Shown piece after piece: positions 1 to 12,216 of a DNA stretch of 64,000 bases. The DNA is from Marisa cornuarietis (taxonomy: Eukaryota > Mollusca > Gastropoda > Architaenioglossa > Ampullariidae): assembly GCA_004794655.1 (NCBI GenBank), contig SMMW01000125.1, positions 1,077,501 through 1,141,500 of the forward strand. Reading direction: 5' to 3'. The notes under the pieces are model-generated. The model searched no databases. It was not told the DNA's origin and saw nothing but the letters and a program-made list of their open reading frames with translations. The position numbers and the translations under genes are program-made. The first letter of the stretch is position 1; every line of letters starts with the position of its first letter.

Positions 1-30
1 GAACAGGACTAACAAATGTACCTAGCCTGA

Positions 31-31
<1 letters not shown>

Positions 32-82
<51 letters not shown>
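32..82. repeat. (GT)n microsatellite
   Basis: Perfect GT dinucleotide run of about 25 units. Confidence 0.98.
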
Positions 83-88
<6 letters not shown>

Positions 89-1217
89 GGAAGAGAATGT
101 GCATCTGCTAACTGTCATAGGTGTGAGAGGGCTAAGCATGAGTGTAACTGTATGAGTGTATGAGGTGTGATCGTAATCTTTTCAGTTTATTATCTATCCT
201 TTTCTCCAGTTAATTGTGGGAGCTCCCAGCAACAAAGGAAAATTTCTATCTCTGTTGTGACCAGACATAGACAATTAAGATATATTTTATTGTATTGTAT
301 TGACAAACTTGCCGCCTTTCGAATTTCAGCTGCCCCAGCACCAACCTTACAAACCTTCACAATGACTTCACTTAATATCATGTCATTGTTAGAGCCTCTG
401 AAATGACACTCTACAAATATTCATACATATTATCCTTCAGCCGTTATTTTGTGTTGTTGAAATGTTCCTTGGTTCTTCTTTAATATAGAGGCCACCGCTT
501 AAAATCTAATTTTTCCTTGTTCCTCATTTGAATATTCGTAATTATTTTTCCAAATATTTTCGTTGGGACAATGTAGTGAGTACCTGTGTCGTAGTCTAAT
601 AGCCAATCAGTTTTTGTTTTTTTTGTATGAAATGTGCGCTGTAGTTACGCCTTAATATTCTCTTCTTCTAAATGGGTTGGTATGATGATATCATTTTTGA
701 AAGTAGTCAGTCACCTTCTCTACACATTTTTGAAAACTTTGAGTTGTGTATGATACAATAGGTGGAGACCACTCTGCCGGAGGGTGGAAGTGGTATCGCG
801 GGGTAGCCATAAAGGGCTGACCACATGGCCATGGGTTGACTTGTCGGTTAGCAGGAGGAAGGTCACGCACCCAAAAAAGCGACACCCGGAACGTGCATCT
901 AAAAACAGAAAACACGACGACGGTCACACGCGTTGAGAGATGAGCTCGAAGAAGGATGCCAGCTTCTTCAATTAAAATATTTAGATTGTTTTACTACGTG
1001 TGTGTTTAATTCTTTATGATTGGATTAATAGTGTTGGAAGTTATGAATTATGGTCCTATTAATCGGTCGCTATCTTCTAGCCCTAAGCTATCCACTTTCT
1101 GTTCTGTGCTTCTTATTTATGTTTCCTTAACCATAATTTATTGCTCTTTGGGCTAGCACGTGGCAGCCGCCACCAGGGGAAGGTATCCTAAACGTGTCAG
1201 ACAAAGTCGGTCTCTTA

Positions 1218-1220
<3 letters not shown>
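83..1220. other. non-coding, probably intron 1 of aminotransferase copy A or upstream DNA
   Basis: No exon resembling copy B exon 1 was found on either strand. ORFs here are short and without recognisable composition. I see no repeat other than the microsatellites at each end. Confidence 0.5.

Positions 1221-1269
<49 letters not shown>
1221..1269. repeat. (TG)n microsatellite just upstream of a splice acceptor
   Basis: About 24 TG units ending 22 bases before the acceptor of the first visible exon of aminotransferase copy A (exon starts 1292). Length change here could affect splicing of that exon; this is inference. Confidence 0.97.
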
Positions 1270-1270
<1 letters not shown>

Positions 1271-1291
1271 GCATAATATTACTCATGCTAG

Positions 1292-4200
1292 GCTCATGGA
1301 TGTGAGAGAGAACCACCCTGATCACTGGTTTCATAGGGCAGCAGAAGGGTACTGGCTGGAAGCGAGAAAAACTGCTGCAGAATTTGTGGGGGCTGATGTT
1401 GATGATGTGGTTTTTGTCAGCAATGCCATCACTGGTACGATCTTTGTCATGGCTTTGTGCTTAATGTTTTCACACAGTATGATTGAATTATTTTTTTTGC
1501 AATTTATGTTAACTATGCTAGCTATGGCAAGGAAAAAACAGACTAAAATTAAAAAAAACGAGGTTATAGCAAGGGAGTGATCCAGGGAGATACAGTTTCT
1601 TGTTGAAAATTTTATGAACGTCACAATCTTTTAACATCACTTAAAAGTTCCTCTTGAAAGGAAAACTTTTTTGAGTTTTAAGACTGCGTTTTGTAGCTAC
1701 GAATGACCTTCGGTAATCACTAAATTCATTTAAAAGTTGGTGATGCTTCTTATCTGTAGCTGTGAATGTTGTCCTGCGGTCACTAAAGCTTGAGGTTGGA
1801 GATGCTGTCCTAGCTACGACCTTGACCTATAAGTTTTTTCATACCCTGTGGGAGGATTTGCAAGAGCGCATCTATCCCAAAGGTAAGACTAAAAATATAA
1901 TTTTTAAGAAATTTAAAGAATGTATGGAAAGAATTATTTCCATTATTCAGTTCTAGAAAAATGCAACACTTGAGAATTAGGTTTTATTATAAGTTTTTGA
2001 TAGGACTCTTTGATATTTTTCAGGTAGGATAAGATGAAAAAGACTTTATTTATACCAGAGGGAAATTAGGTTTATAACTGTGTGGTTGGTGTGCCAAGCT
2101 ATGCACCACAAGCTCACAAGATTGAAACAGTTATTGGACAACTCCTTCCTTCATCTCAGAAGTAAATTTTTACCTGATTTGTTGGTGAATGTAAACGGGT
2201 GCAACAGGAGAGGACTGGACTCCTTATTCCATATGTGGTGCATTTAATGTAGTGAACCACTTACAGTTTCCCACCTTATAGGCCACGTGACTCTTATATT
2301 TGAGCCTTTTGATCATTTCTTGTTCATTATATTTTTATTTGGTGTCTCAGGTGTTCAGTGCCTGCTCATGAAAATCAAGATGCCAATACTGAGTGAGGAC
2401 CAGGTGGTGCAGCAGTATGATGACTTTCTTGCCAGCCATCCCAATGTCAAGTTTGTTCTGATTGGTGTGTTTTGTTGTAAAACTTGTGCTGACCATGATA
2501 ATTGTATGTAGACTGCAGAAGGTTTACACAGTAAGAATGCTCCTAAAAACCAGTTTCAGAGGCTTGCTTGTTGGAAATACCATGCATTGTATGGTGTCTA
2601 AACAGTTTGGTAATAATGGAATTTGTAGAACGCATTTCCGTGTGTCGAGACAAGTTCAGTGTCTTAGAAGCTGACACCATTCTTGGATGACTGGTCTTTA
2701 TTGTGTTATTCTCAATCAGTTCGCAGAAATTGAGTAAATAATTTGACAAGTACCAAATAGTATTTGTTAATGAGGAAAAAGATAGAAACCTCCACCTGAT
2801 ATGAGCAGCATATTTAATGTCAAGAACTATTGCCCTTTATGTACAATAATTTTTAATGGAGCCTACCAATTCGGTTTTGACAGTAAAAAGCTTCAGCTAT
2901 ACATACACATCGCAGTGGTATTTCCGATAACTTCATCATCTCAGTTGGTTTCACTACGCCTAGTGCCACTCTTATCCTCAAATAACTTGATATTTTTAGA
3001 ACCCTTCACCAGCCCAAGTGTCTTTCCTATGCTCCACTAACTGTCTGCATGCTTCATATATTTTCAGACTATATCAGCTGCCCTAGTACTGTTCTCATGC
3101 CTGTTGAACGCCTGATTCCTGTGTGTCACAAGCATGGTGCCCTGGTGATGGTTGATGGTGCGCATGCACCAGGGCAGGTAAAGCTGAACCTAAATATGCT
3201 CGGTGCAGACATGTTCACAGGTAAACTGACAGTGACTTCTTTTTAACTAACTTACGTATTCGGTTTTAAAAACATATGGGATAAAAATTACACCTAAAGG
3301 AGTTTTCCTCCCTAATACAGGTACTTGAAACTTTGTGCCTCCACGAGCTGTACGCCGTTCACGAAGATCTCCGCTTTGCCTTGCCCGATGGTACTCACCA
3401 TGAGTTTGCTCATATCTCTGCTGATGTCCATCTCGCAGGCACTATAACTACATTTTTTGTGAAATTCTGTAACTCGCTGTTGCTGCCTGCCATTAGATCG
3501 ATCCCATTTGCAAAGCGAAGGTTACATAGTGACGTTCCGCCGATTGACACAGATGTGTGGGTGTCTTAGAGGGTATCACACATGATACTCTTCAGATAGA
3601 AATTAAACATCACCGTAGTTTGGAAGAACTCTCCAATCTGGTCCTGGTACTGAGGTCATGGATTAAATGTAAAGCACTTCAGTGGTTCGAACGAAACCTT
3701 TTATATCAAATTTCTGCTTCACGTGCCACCACCTCTTGTGCTAGATTCTATCAAAGTCCTTCTTGAAGTCTACTAAGTTATTAGGGAGATTCTTACCATG
3801 TTGTAGATGTGTTTTTAATCAAGACGTGACTGTTGAAGATCTGCTAAGCTGTGCTCCTGCCTGTCTAAAGCCAGCCCCTTCGTCTGCTAGCAGCTCCTTC
3901 GCCATAGAGACGAGACGGGTCTGGGTCGCCTGTTGGGCAACCTAACTCGGTCGACTAATTAAGCTTATTGCTATATAGTTCTGTCATTGCTTGCTGTTAC
4001 CCTTCTTCGGGAGAGGTCATTGATTTCATTCTTCAGTTCACTTTTGGCTGTCACACATTTTGTGACAATTTGGTGAGTGGCTTTGCTGTGTCTTCCACGC
4101 CTCACGCGAGCAACTCTCCTGGGACTTTGTCAAGCCCAGGAGACTTTTCCTCCCTTCACGCTGTGTGTGGCCTTCGACTTCTTCATTAAGGACTGGAAAT

Positions 4201-6589
4201 TCTGCAAAGTCAATGTTTGCCATCTGGTCGCCTTGGAGGATGTTTGAATCTCTATCCAACAGGAATTAAGTTGTAGAGGTGATTGCAGTGTTCAGTCAAT
4301 CGGTTGAGTACAGGCTTCTCTTTCGAGACAAGGTGATTGGCCAAAATTACCCACATGTCGGTGAGGTTTTCTGTAGGGGTTTACTCCCTTAGCCTTTCTC
4401 TTTCCTAAGATGGACCACATGGCAGTGGAGTTTTCTGTAGGGGTTTACTACTGCAGTTTTCATTTCTCTAGAGATTACCCACAAGGGAGTGGGACCACTT
4501 TGCCTTTGGTTCAGGGTGGGGTTAAAACGTGTGCTGCGCTTCTCCTGTAGTAGGGTTAGGACAGGCACCAGTTACGGAGCTTAAAAGGAATCCTGTATTG
4601 TTATTTTTTGTCAGGGTTTGAGAAACGGTTACCACATCCAAGGAAGGCGGTAAGCGCAATTTACCTACTCCCATTTCGGAGAGGTAGTGACGGGAAATAA
4701 GTGGTACTTATTACACAGCTAAAAATTGATAAAATTTTTATCATGATTTGATGTCGTACATTATTTTAGTATGTTAAGAACTGCTAATAGTGTTTTCTGT
4801 GATACACAGTGAGGAAAAATTACAATTAAAAATAATCAGAATTTTGAATTCGCAGCGATGTCTACCTGCTGTTTGAACCTCATGATCAAATACAGTTTAC
4901 AAGATTGACAAACTGAGACTAGCAATCATTTTTTTTGAAGTATGTGGACCATTCTCTCTATAAACATTGACATCCTTTATACTGTTGTGATTAATAGGCT
5001 ATCATTGTTGTCATTAGTCATTTTGTGATGAATACATTAACATTCTTGTCACTAGTCATGGTAAAGGTTGGTCACTTTCATGGTGGTCACATTTTATGTG
5101 GCATAATATGGTCTTACAGCATCATGAAAGTGCTGCTCAGACTTCACCAGTCTCTAGTTTCCCCGTGACCTGCTCACTTACATTGTGCTTATGTGAAGAA
5201 AAATTTCAGCAGACAGCTGCTCTCAAAATCTGGGGTTCATTTTTCAGCAGTAATAAACAGTTTTCTGTGTGTACATCCGTAGAAACATGTCTAGTTATTT
5301 TTTCTTCGAAGCTTATAGGTAAACATATGTTTAGTTTTTCCCCACCCTTAAAGAGCCAATGATTGCAATAAATATCACAAAGCAAAGCTGAAAGATTGCT
5401 AAGAAGTTTTGTGAGATTAATTTTGTGATAAAATAATTTTCGGACATGATTATTGCTATATATACATATATCTCTCATCATTTTGATTTGCAGGTAATTT
5501 TCACAAGTGGTTGTTTACTCCTCGTGGTTGTGCCATCTTGTGGGTTAATAAAGACCACCATCACTTGGTGAATCCTCCCAACACATCTTGGCTCAAAGAC
5601 CAGAGTCTTGGTGACCAGTTTTTTGACCAGGGTACACGGGATGATATTCCATTAATATGTGCTAAGTATGGGGTAGAGTTCTATCAAGCCATTGGTGGAA
5701 TGGTGAGTAGAATTTACTGTCAACAAACTCAAGCTTTAAAAACGTTGATTTGGAAAGATTTGAATTAGCGTCACCTGAATCAGTCAAATATATTTTAGTT
5801 GGATCTTTGAAAAATCGAACCTTTTCTCCTATAAAAAGACTTTTATTATCGTTTTTCTGGAATTGCTTAAATGCAGGAGAGGATAATTAGATACACATCG
5901 AAGTTAACCACTAAAGGTTGTGACTACCTTGTGAAAGAGTTGGGTCTGACCTCACTGGCCATACCACCATCAATGGAGTCTCCAAACCTACGATTTCTGA
6001 AACTTCCTAGAATGCCTTCAGGTTTCAGAAATAACACTAACCAGGCAAGTGATATTTGTGATATTTGCCTCTCCTGTTACACATGTATACCAACTTACTG
6101 GAAGGACTGTGTTAGTAATGCTATGTTAGTCATGTTAGTAGTCAGCAGGAGAGGCTCCAACTGTTTAGATCCCAGCCTTACATACCAGTCCTTACCAGTA
6201 ATATAAATTAGTGAAATATTTTAACACCAGTGACCCCCCCCCAGAGACTTTGCAGTATTAGGAGTCTTGTTTTTTCTTCAGTCGTTATGATGGTGTTTTA
6301 TTGTTTTGTGTGCAATACATTGTGAATCTGTTGACCTATCTTGCTGTCCACAATCATTGCGACTTCCTTGGTCCGAGCAGTTTGTAATCTTAAGCCCTCT
6401 TGCACGTCTTTGTTGTTCCAGATTGATGTAAAATGTCTAGAGAACGACATTTACCAGAGTCACGAGATTCAGACCAAATTTGATTTTCTGGATGGTGCCT
6501 TGTATCTGAGAATTTCCGTGCAGATATATAATACGATGGATGACTTTGTCAGGCTTGCTTCTGTCTTAAAGAAGTATCTGGATCAGTAG
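1292..6589 (+). CDS. class V aminotransferase-fold PLP enzyme, copy A (isopenicillin N epimerase-like), 5' end outside window
   Basis: Seven exons are visible: 1292-1434, 1760-1882, 2351-2464, 3068-3220, 5494-5702, 5877-6044 and 6422-6589 (stop TAG). All phases agree, and every junction is GT-AG except intron 5877-6044/6422, which starts with CAG|GCAAGT, a typical GC donor. The protein matches fold-type I, class V aminotransferase-like enzymes (isopenicillin N epimerase, hercynylcysteine sulfoxide lyase or cysteine desulfhydrase type). Visible landmarks are VVFVSNAITG then VNVVLRSL (cofactor phosphate region), VDGAHAPGQV (Asp that contacts the PLP ring nitrogen) and NFHKWLFTPRG, whose Lys (codon 5505-5507) is the expected Schiff-base lysine. 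The N-terminal exon with NHGSFG, present in copy B, is not found in bases 1-1291, so it lies upstream or is lost. With a copy-B-sized exon 1 the protein would be 410 residues. Substrate is unknown. An AATAAA at 6942-6947 is a possible polyadenylation signal. Confidence 0.85.
3310..4260 (-). mobile_element. decayed non-LTR retrotransposon fragment (RT region) in an intron of aminotransferase copy A
   Basis: On the minus strand 3,440-3,330 reads MDISRDMSKLMVS followed by VNGVQLVEAQSFKY, the familiar LINE reverse-transcriptase stretch after the FADD box. Bases 4,170-4,060 in mixed frames give KSPGLDK-VPGELL, an upstream RT landmark. Order and orientation agree with one minus-strand element broken by frameshifts. 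The same family, plus strand, occurs at about 46,930-47,960, which shares the EAQSFKY stretch. Confidence 0.6.
4261..5490. other. rest of intron 5 of aminotransferase copy A
   Basis: Contains a partly duplicated phrase, TTTTCTGTAGGGGTTTACT, at about 4365 and 4430, possibly 5' untranslated sequence of the neighbouring LINE. No ORF of interest. AT-rich near the acceptor at 5493. Confidence 0.4.
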
Positions 6590-7410
6590 CTATGTAGTCA
6601 GGATCGAAGAAGCTGAATCCAGCCTGTCTGTTCCTCTGATATGAGTGGAATGTGAGAACACAAAGGCTAGAAACAAAGCTTTAAAAAACCCTAAGAAGAT
6701 GCTAAGTCTGGTCTGTGTGTGTTTGTGCTTCTTAACACATTTTAAGGTTCATAGCAAGGACCAATATTTTTCCTTGGTCTTAAAGGTTAAAGGTATAATG
6801 TTAGAGCGATGACTGTCGTTGACCAAATGAAAACATAATTCTGGCATTCTAGACCAGATGGATGAAGAAACTGATCACACTTTCTTACAAGGAGTATAAG
6901 ACCAATGACCACACGTGGTCCCAAGAACCCTTTCTAGCAACAATAAAGTGGTGCAAACTTGTCTGGTTTGACCATATGATCTGATTTGGCACAATTCTCT
7001 AAGACTATCAGTCTGGACTGTTTTAAGGAAGGTCAATACCAAAGTCAGCAAAGGAAGAACAGGCTGCTGACCATAAAGAAGTTGACAGACCATAACCATG
7101 ATGAACATGCTTCAACATCAGGTGATAGGTCCATCCAGGCCTTCTTCTGATGAATAACACAGATTAAGAAACTGAAGCATAACTACCACATGCTTTTATT
7201 ATAGCCTTTTAATAATTATACAAGCTTATCACTCATATTCAGTGTGGCTTTTCCCCTCTTGTAATCTCGACATACCTCTTTAATTGCATGCTCATTAGTC
7301 CTGGGTGCTTTAGGACAATTTCATTTTATGTTCTAACTCTGATGATGAAGCTATTTGAATATGTTATATATTCTTGTTGTAAGCAGGTAACAGTAAACGA
7401 GATTGCAATC
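6590..7410. other. 3' flank of aminotransferase copy A, non-coding
   Basis: Candidate polyadenylation signal AATAAA at 6942. Otherwise no recognised gene or element. Confidence 0.4.
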
Positions 7411-7494
7411 AACTCACCTTTGACACTGACACTGGCATGTGACAGATATCGACATTAATGTGTGACATAAACTGACAGATATGGGACATTGACA
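7411..7494. repeat. 84-bp direct repeat, left copy (target-site duplication candidate)
   Basis: Identical base for base to 9006-9089. It bounds a LINE fragment and so is read as a very long target-site duplication. Confidence 0.85.
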
Positions 7495-9005
7495 TTGACT
7501 TTAACAGTAGATTTCAGCTTGACAAAAAGATTATTTTCTTCAAAAACTGGGATAGTAGGGGTTTATATAGCATTCAACATTTTTATAATGAATCTGGAGT
7601 ACTTTTGTCCTTGGGTGAAATTAATGCCAAGTATGGAACCACAATAGACATAGTTACATACATGGGATGTGCTAAAATAATTAAAAAATTTATTCAGTCA
7701 ATGGGCATTACAATAAGGAACAACACTGCCCTAGAAACACCAAAAACTATTAAACTAATCAATTCCATAAAGAAAGGTGCCAAATATTATTACGAAATAT
7801 TGACAGAAAGCACAATCAGGCCCAAATGTTGTGATAAGTGGGAACACAAAATGGGTGTCCATTTACCCTGGAAAATAATCTTTTCAAAGGTTCAAGGAAT
7901 AAAAGATATCAAACTGAGATGGTTTCAATGCAGAATTACCCATAGAATTCTAGGTACAAACTCCCTGGCAGAATATATGGGGCTAGAAGTTAGTAATAAA
8001 TGCACTTTCTGTGGCAATGAAAGGGAGACAATTGAACATCTATTCTGGCGCTGTAAGGTAACCCAACTATTTTGGACAAGTCTAGAAAAGGCAATAAGGG
8101 AAAAATGCTCTAATAATAATAAATTAACACTTAACGAATCTGTAATACTATTCGGATATGAAGCAGAATGTCCATTGGATAAGACGTTAGAAAATATACT
8201 AATAGAAGCAAAGTTCTTTATCTATAAATGTAAACTAGAGAAGAAACAGCCAGACTTAAGAGTTTTTATTCTGCAACTAAATGGAAAATACAAGATTGAG
8301 AAATTCAATGCACTTGTTAACATGAAATTACAGGAATTTATAATGCACTGGTCTGATTATATGAATCTTATAAGTTTAGCCGGAACTATATAACTTCACA
8401 TATTCTAGAAAACACATAAAGAAGGAAGGCATCTCTCCATGTATGCAGATTATTTTTATGTTAACATATCAAAATGGTGTAAAGGATAATGAAGAATAAG
8501 TGGTTAAAACTGTTATATGTATGAAAATAAACTCACCACTTCCTGTGGATCAGGAACAATTGTACATTGTGTGCTTGTGGATCACAACTATATTACCAAT
8601 GTAAGTAGGTACAGCGTTTTGTAATAGTACACGAGGGCATTGTCTTTCTTCCCTCCTCTAGTTTTTTTTTTTTCCTCACATATTTAGAGGTTTTAATAGG
8701 TGTATGTTATATATATATGCCAATTTGATTTCATTTCCTCCAGTGTAAATGTGTAACTTATTGATCCTATAATTGTCATGCAAACCAGGAACAGTTGTGT
8801 GTTTGTGCAGCGTTTTTAGGTACAGCTTTGTGTAATGCTACATGTGGACACTTTCTTCTTGTCTCTCTCTCTTCTCTCTCTTTTTTCTCTAATTTTAAAC
8901 ATGGATATCAAACACTCTATATTCATACTTGTGTTCTGTGAAGTGTAATATGGAAAAAAAATGATGTATCCATGAAAAATGAAGATTAAACTGTAAAAAA
9001 AAACA
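7495..9005 (+). mobile_element. 5'-truncated non-LTR retrotransposon, ORF2 C-terminal end
   Basis: An open frame from about 7529 to 8393 starts inside the protein (phrases SIQHFYNESGVLLSLGEI and KYGTT) and ends in a zinc-knuckle region CTFCGNERETIEHLFWRC, typical of the LINE ORF2 C-terminus after the reverse transcriptase. A 3' untranslated segment of about 600 bp ends with an A-rich tail (GTAAAAAAAAACA) at 8993-9005. The 84-bp direct repeats on both sides and the truncated 5' end fit target-primed reverse transcription. The frame has no internal stop, so insertion is fairly recent. It is not a cellular gene. Confidence 0.85.
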
Positions 9006-9089
9006 AACTCACCTTTGACACTGACACTGGCATGTGACAGATATCGACATTAATGTGTGACATAAACTGACAGATATGGGACATTGACA
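9006..9089. repeat. 84-bp direct repeat, right copy
   Basis: Perfect match to 7411-7494. Confidence 0.85.
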
Positions 9090-9264
9090 CTAGCAGACAT
9101 TGCAAATCATTGACACAGCTACAACATTTGAACTCTTTTGGCGCCATAAGTATGAGGTGAGAGTAAGTCATTTCGCAAGAGTAAAATCGGGAACAAGAAA
9201 AGTCGTCTTGTTCTTATAGTTACATTGCGTTGGCCAGAACCTGCAATGTTAATATTCAATGAAT

Positions 9265-9266
<2 letters not shown>

Positions 9267-9311
<45 letters not shown>
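9267..9311. repeat. (TG)n microsatellite
   Basis: About 22 TG units. Confidence 0.97.
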
Positions 9312-9314
<3 letters not shown>

Positions 9315-9394
9315 GTACTTAATTGTGGGAGGGGAGAAGAGTGGTATTGTGGGAGTGCTGGGAAAATGAGTAACAAAATAAAACTTGTCAAAGA

Positions 9395-9426
<32 letters not shown>
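9395..9426. repeat. (AAT)n microsatellite
   Basis: About ten AAT units. Confidence 0.95.
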
Positions 9427-9427
<1 letters not shown>

Positions 9428-9999
9428 CGCTAAATTTATATAAAGCATGCTCACACTCATAAGAAGCATGCTCTTAGTCCCTAAGAACAAGAACGATACA
9501 TGGGCAACATACGAGGGACAGAAGAACAAGCAAACAACGTATGAACTACGGAAGAATAAATAACAGTACCGATGATCAATAAAACAAATACAGATGGGCA
9601 GCCAGTGTAAAAAATACTGTAATGGTAATCAAATTAAGCAAATTAAATTTAAACACCCTTTGTGTGCATCTGGTTCACCCAGCAGCTAAAATTAGAAATA
9701 TAGATGATGTTGTCTTAAAAACCGTGCATTTAATATGGCAACTGTAACAGTATTGAACATATAGTGACTAGAAGGCCTCATACAGTATGGATTTACTGCT
9801 ACCCAACCATGACAAAAATTGTAGCGCAAGGAAACAATTATAGAAGTCACGTGATGTCATGTCGTCTGCTTCGTCCAGTCTATACCTTAACCCTGAGGTC
9901 AAATGCTATATCCGCGATGTCACATACACCTTTGCTCCCGCATGCGTTCAACGAATTGCAAACAACACCTGGACGAGTCCCCGCAGACGAAGAAGGTTA

Positions 10000-10275
10000 G
10001 TGGAGACGGTTGATCTTCAGTTGTAGTCAAGGTAAACAAAATGGGGTCTCCAACACCTCACACGCCCCCCCCCCAACGACCTGCAACGGTTAGGGGATGA
10101 CCTTACCTTTTAAAGGTAAACAACGGAGACGGTTAACCTTCGGCTGTAGTCACTCACAGAGATAAAGAGTGATGCTGGACAGCGCTCGAACAGGTGGCAG
10201 TCCGGAGAAAGTACAGTGTTTAAGGAGCTGCATGAAGGAGACAACAGCACAGCTCGTCTATCGGATGGTAGAAAC
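10000..10275. repeat. dispersed repeat also found at 39,785-39,990, interrupted by a SINE
   Basis: Shared phrases include TTGATCTTCAGTTGTAGTCAA, CAGCTGTAGTCAC (with small changes), GGACAGCGCTC, TGAGGAGCTGCA (TAAGGAGCTGCA here) and ATCGGATGGTAGAA. The copy here contains a SINE fragment at 10040-10112. Origin unknown. Confidence 0.75.
10040..10112 (+). mobile_element. 5'-truncated SINE 3' end with 11-bp target duplication
   Basis: The segment GGGGTCTCCAACACCTCAC ... ACGACCTGCAACGGTT ... GGGATGACCTTACC matches the 3' half of the full SINE at 45,771-46,054 (reverse strand there). AAGGTAAACAA at 10029-10039 is repeated exactly at 10113-10123, and removing the insert restores continuity with the 39.8-kb repeat copy. 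Confidence 0.8.
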
Positions 10276-10280
10276 ATCAG

Positions 10281-11650
10281 GACACCAGTCATACACCATG
10301 CAATATGGCATACTACAACTAATTACACTAGGACACCAGTCATACACCATGCAATATGGCGTACCACAACTAATTACACTAGGACACCAGTCATACACCA
10401 TGCAATATGACGTACTACAACTAATTACACTAGGACACCAGTCATACACCATGCAATATGACGTACTACAACTAATTACACTAGGACACCAGTGATACAC
10501 CATGCAATATGGCATACTACAACTAATTACACTAGGACACCAGTGATACACCATGCAATATGACGTACTACAACTAATTACACTAGGACACCAGTCATAC
10601 ACCATGCAATATGACGTACTACAACTAATTACACTAGGACACCAGTGACACACCATGCAATATGACGTACTACAACTAATTACACTAGGACACCAGTCAT
10701 ACACCATGCAATATGGCATACTACAACTAATTACACTAGGACACCAGTGATACACCATGCAATATGGCATACTACAACTAATTACACTAGGACACCAGTG
10801 ATACACCATGCAATATGACGTACTACAACTAATTACACTAGGACACCAGTCATACACCATGCAATATGACGTACTACAACTAATTACACTAGGACACCAG
10901 TCATACACCATGCAATATGACGTACTACAACTAATTACACTAGGACACCAGTCATACACCATGCAATATGACGTACTACAACTAATTACACTAGGACACC
11001 AGTGACACACCATGCAATATGACGTACTACAACTAATTACACTAGGACACCAGTCATACACCATGCAATATGGCATACTACAACTAATTACACTAGGACA
11101 CCAGTGATACACCATGCAATATGGCATACTACAACTAATTACACTAGGACACCAGTCATACACCATGCAATATGGCATACTACAACTAATTACACTAGGA
11201 CACCAGTCATACACCATGCAATATGGCATACTACAACTAATTACACTAGGACACCAGTCATACACCATGCAATATGGCATACTACAACTAATTACACTAG
11301 GACACCAGTGATACACCATGCAATATGGCATACTACAACTAATTACACTAGGACACCAGTGATACACCATGCAATATGACGTACTACAACTAATTACACT
11401 AGGACACCAGTGATACACCATGCAATATGACGTACTACAACTAATTACACTAGGACACCAGTCATACACCATGCAATATGACGTACTACAACTAATTACA
11501 CTAGGACACCAGTCATACACCATGCAATATGGCATACTACAACTAATTACACTAGGACACCAGTGATACACCATGCAATATGGCGTACTACAACTAATTA
11601 CATTAGGACACCAGTCATACACCATGCAATATGACATACTACAATTAACT
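10281..11650. repeat. 51-bp minisatellite, 27 units
   Basis: Each unit starts GACACCAGT and ends CTAATTACACTAG; spacing is 51 bases (10281, 10332, 10383 and so on). Variable sites are GTCAT/GTGAT/GTGAC near the start and GGCAT/GGCGT/GACGT in the middle. Units 7-10 carry the same order of variants as units 14-17, which implies block duplication of seven units. Since 51 is divisible by 3, a 471-codon frame stays open on the minus strand; it is repeat translation. Confidence 0.97.
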
Positions 11651-11788
11651 TCACCCGGGTTCAGTGTCATCATCCACTACTCACCATCACCTAGCTAACC
11701 TTGGACGACCTGGAGACCACGAGAGACTGGTTTTATTCTAAACGTGTGTTCGCTACAGTTTGTCATTCATGTCCGAACTGGATAACTA

Positions 11789-12216
11789 CCACCAGTTGTA
11801 AGAGGGACAACTTAGTAAAATCATCAGTTGTAAGAGGGACAACTTAGTACAATCAACAGTTCTAAGAGGGACAACTTAGTACAATCAACAGTTGTAAGAG
11901 GGACATCTTAGTACAATCACCATTTGTAAGGGGGACAACAGTACAATCACCAGGTCTAAGAAGGACAACTTAGTACAATCAACAGTTGTAAGAGGGACAT
12001 CTTAGTACAATCACCAGTTGTAAGAGGGACAACTTAGTACAATCACCAGTTGTAAGAGGGACAACTTAGTACAATCACCAGGTCTAAGAGGGACAACTTA
12101 GTACAATCACCAGGTCTAAGAAGGACAACTTAGTACAATCACCAGTTGTAAGAGGGACAACAGTACAATCACCAGTTGTAAGAGGGACAACTTAGTACAA
12201 TCACCAGTTGTCAGAG
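11789..12216. repeat. 32-bp minisatellite, about 13 units
   Basis: Consensus unit CACCAGTTGTAAGAGGGACA plus ACTTAGTACAAT, spacing 32 bases (for example 12012 and 12044). Two units lack the CTTA step. It lies only about 140 bp after the 51-bp array but shares no obvious unit with it. Confidence 0.93.

Noticed and set aside
7605..8393. 262-codon ORF as a cellular gene
   Set aside because: Its sequence is the LINE ORF2 C-terminus with a CCHC-type knuckle; the frame is already open upstream of the first start codon and direct repeats flank it.
10258..11673. 471-codon minus-strand ORF with 17-residue Cys-rich repeats
   Set aside because: It is the translation of the 51-bp minisatellite, whose length is a multiple of three; no splice, start or flanking coding context supports a gene.
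10281..12216. Regular repeats that could suggest a CRISPR-like array
   Set aside because: Units are contiguous with no unique spacers, and the surroundings are intron-containing animal DNA.
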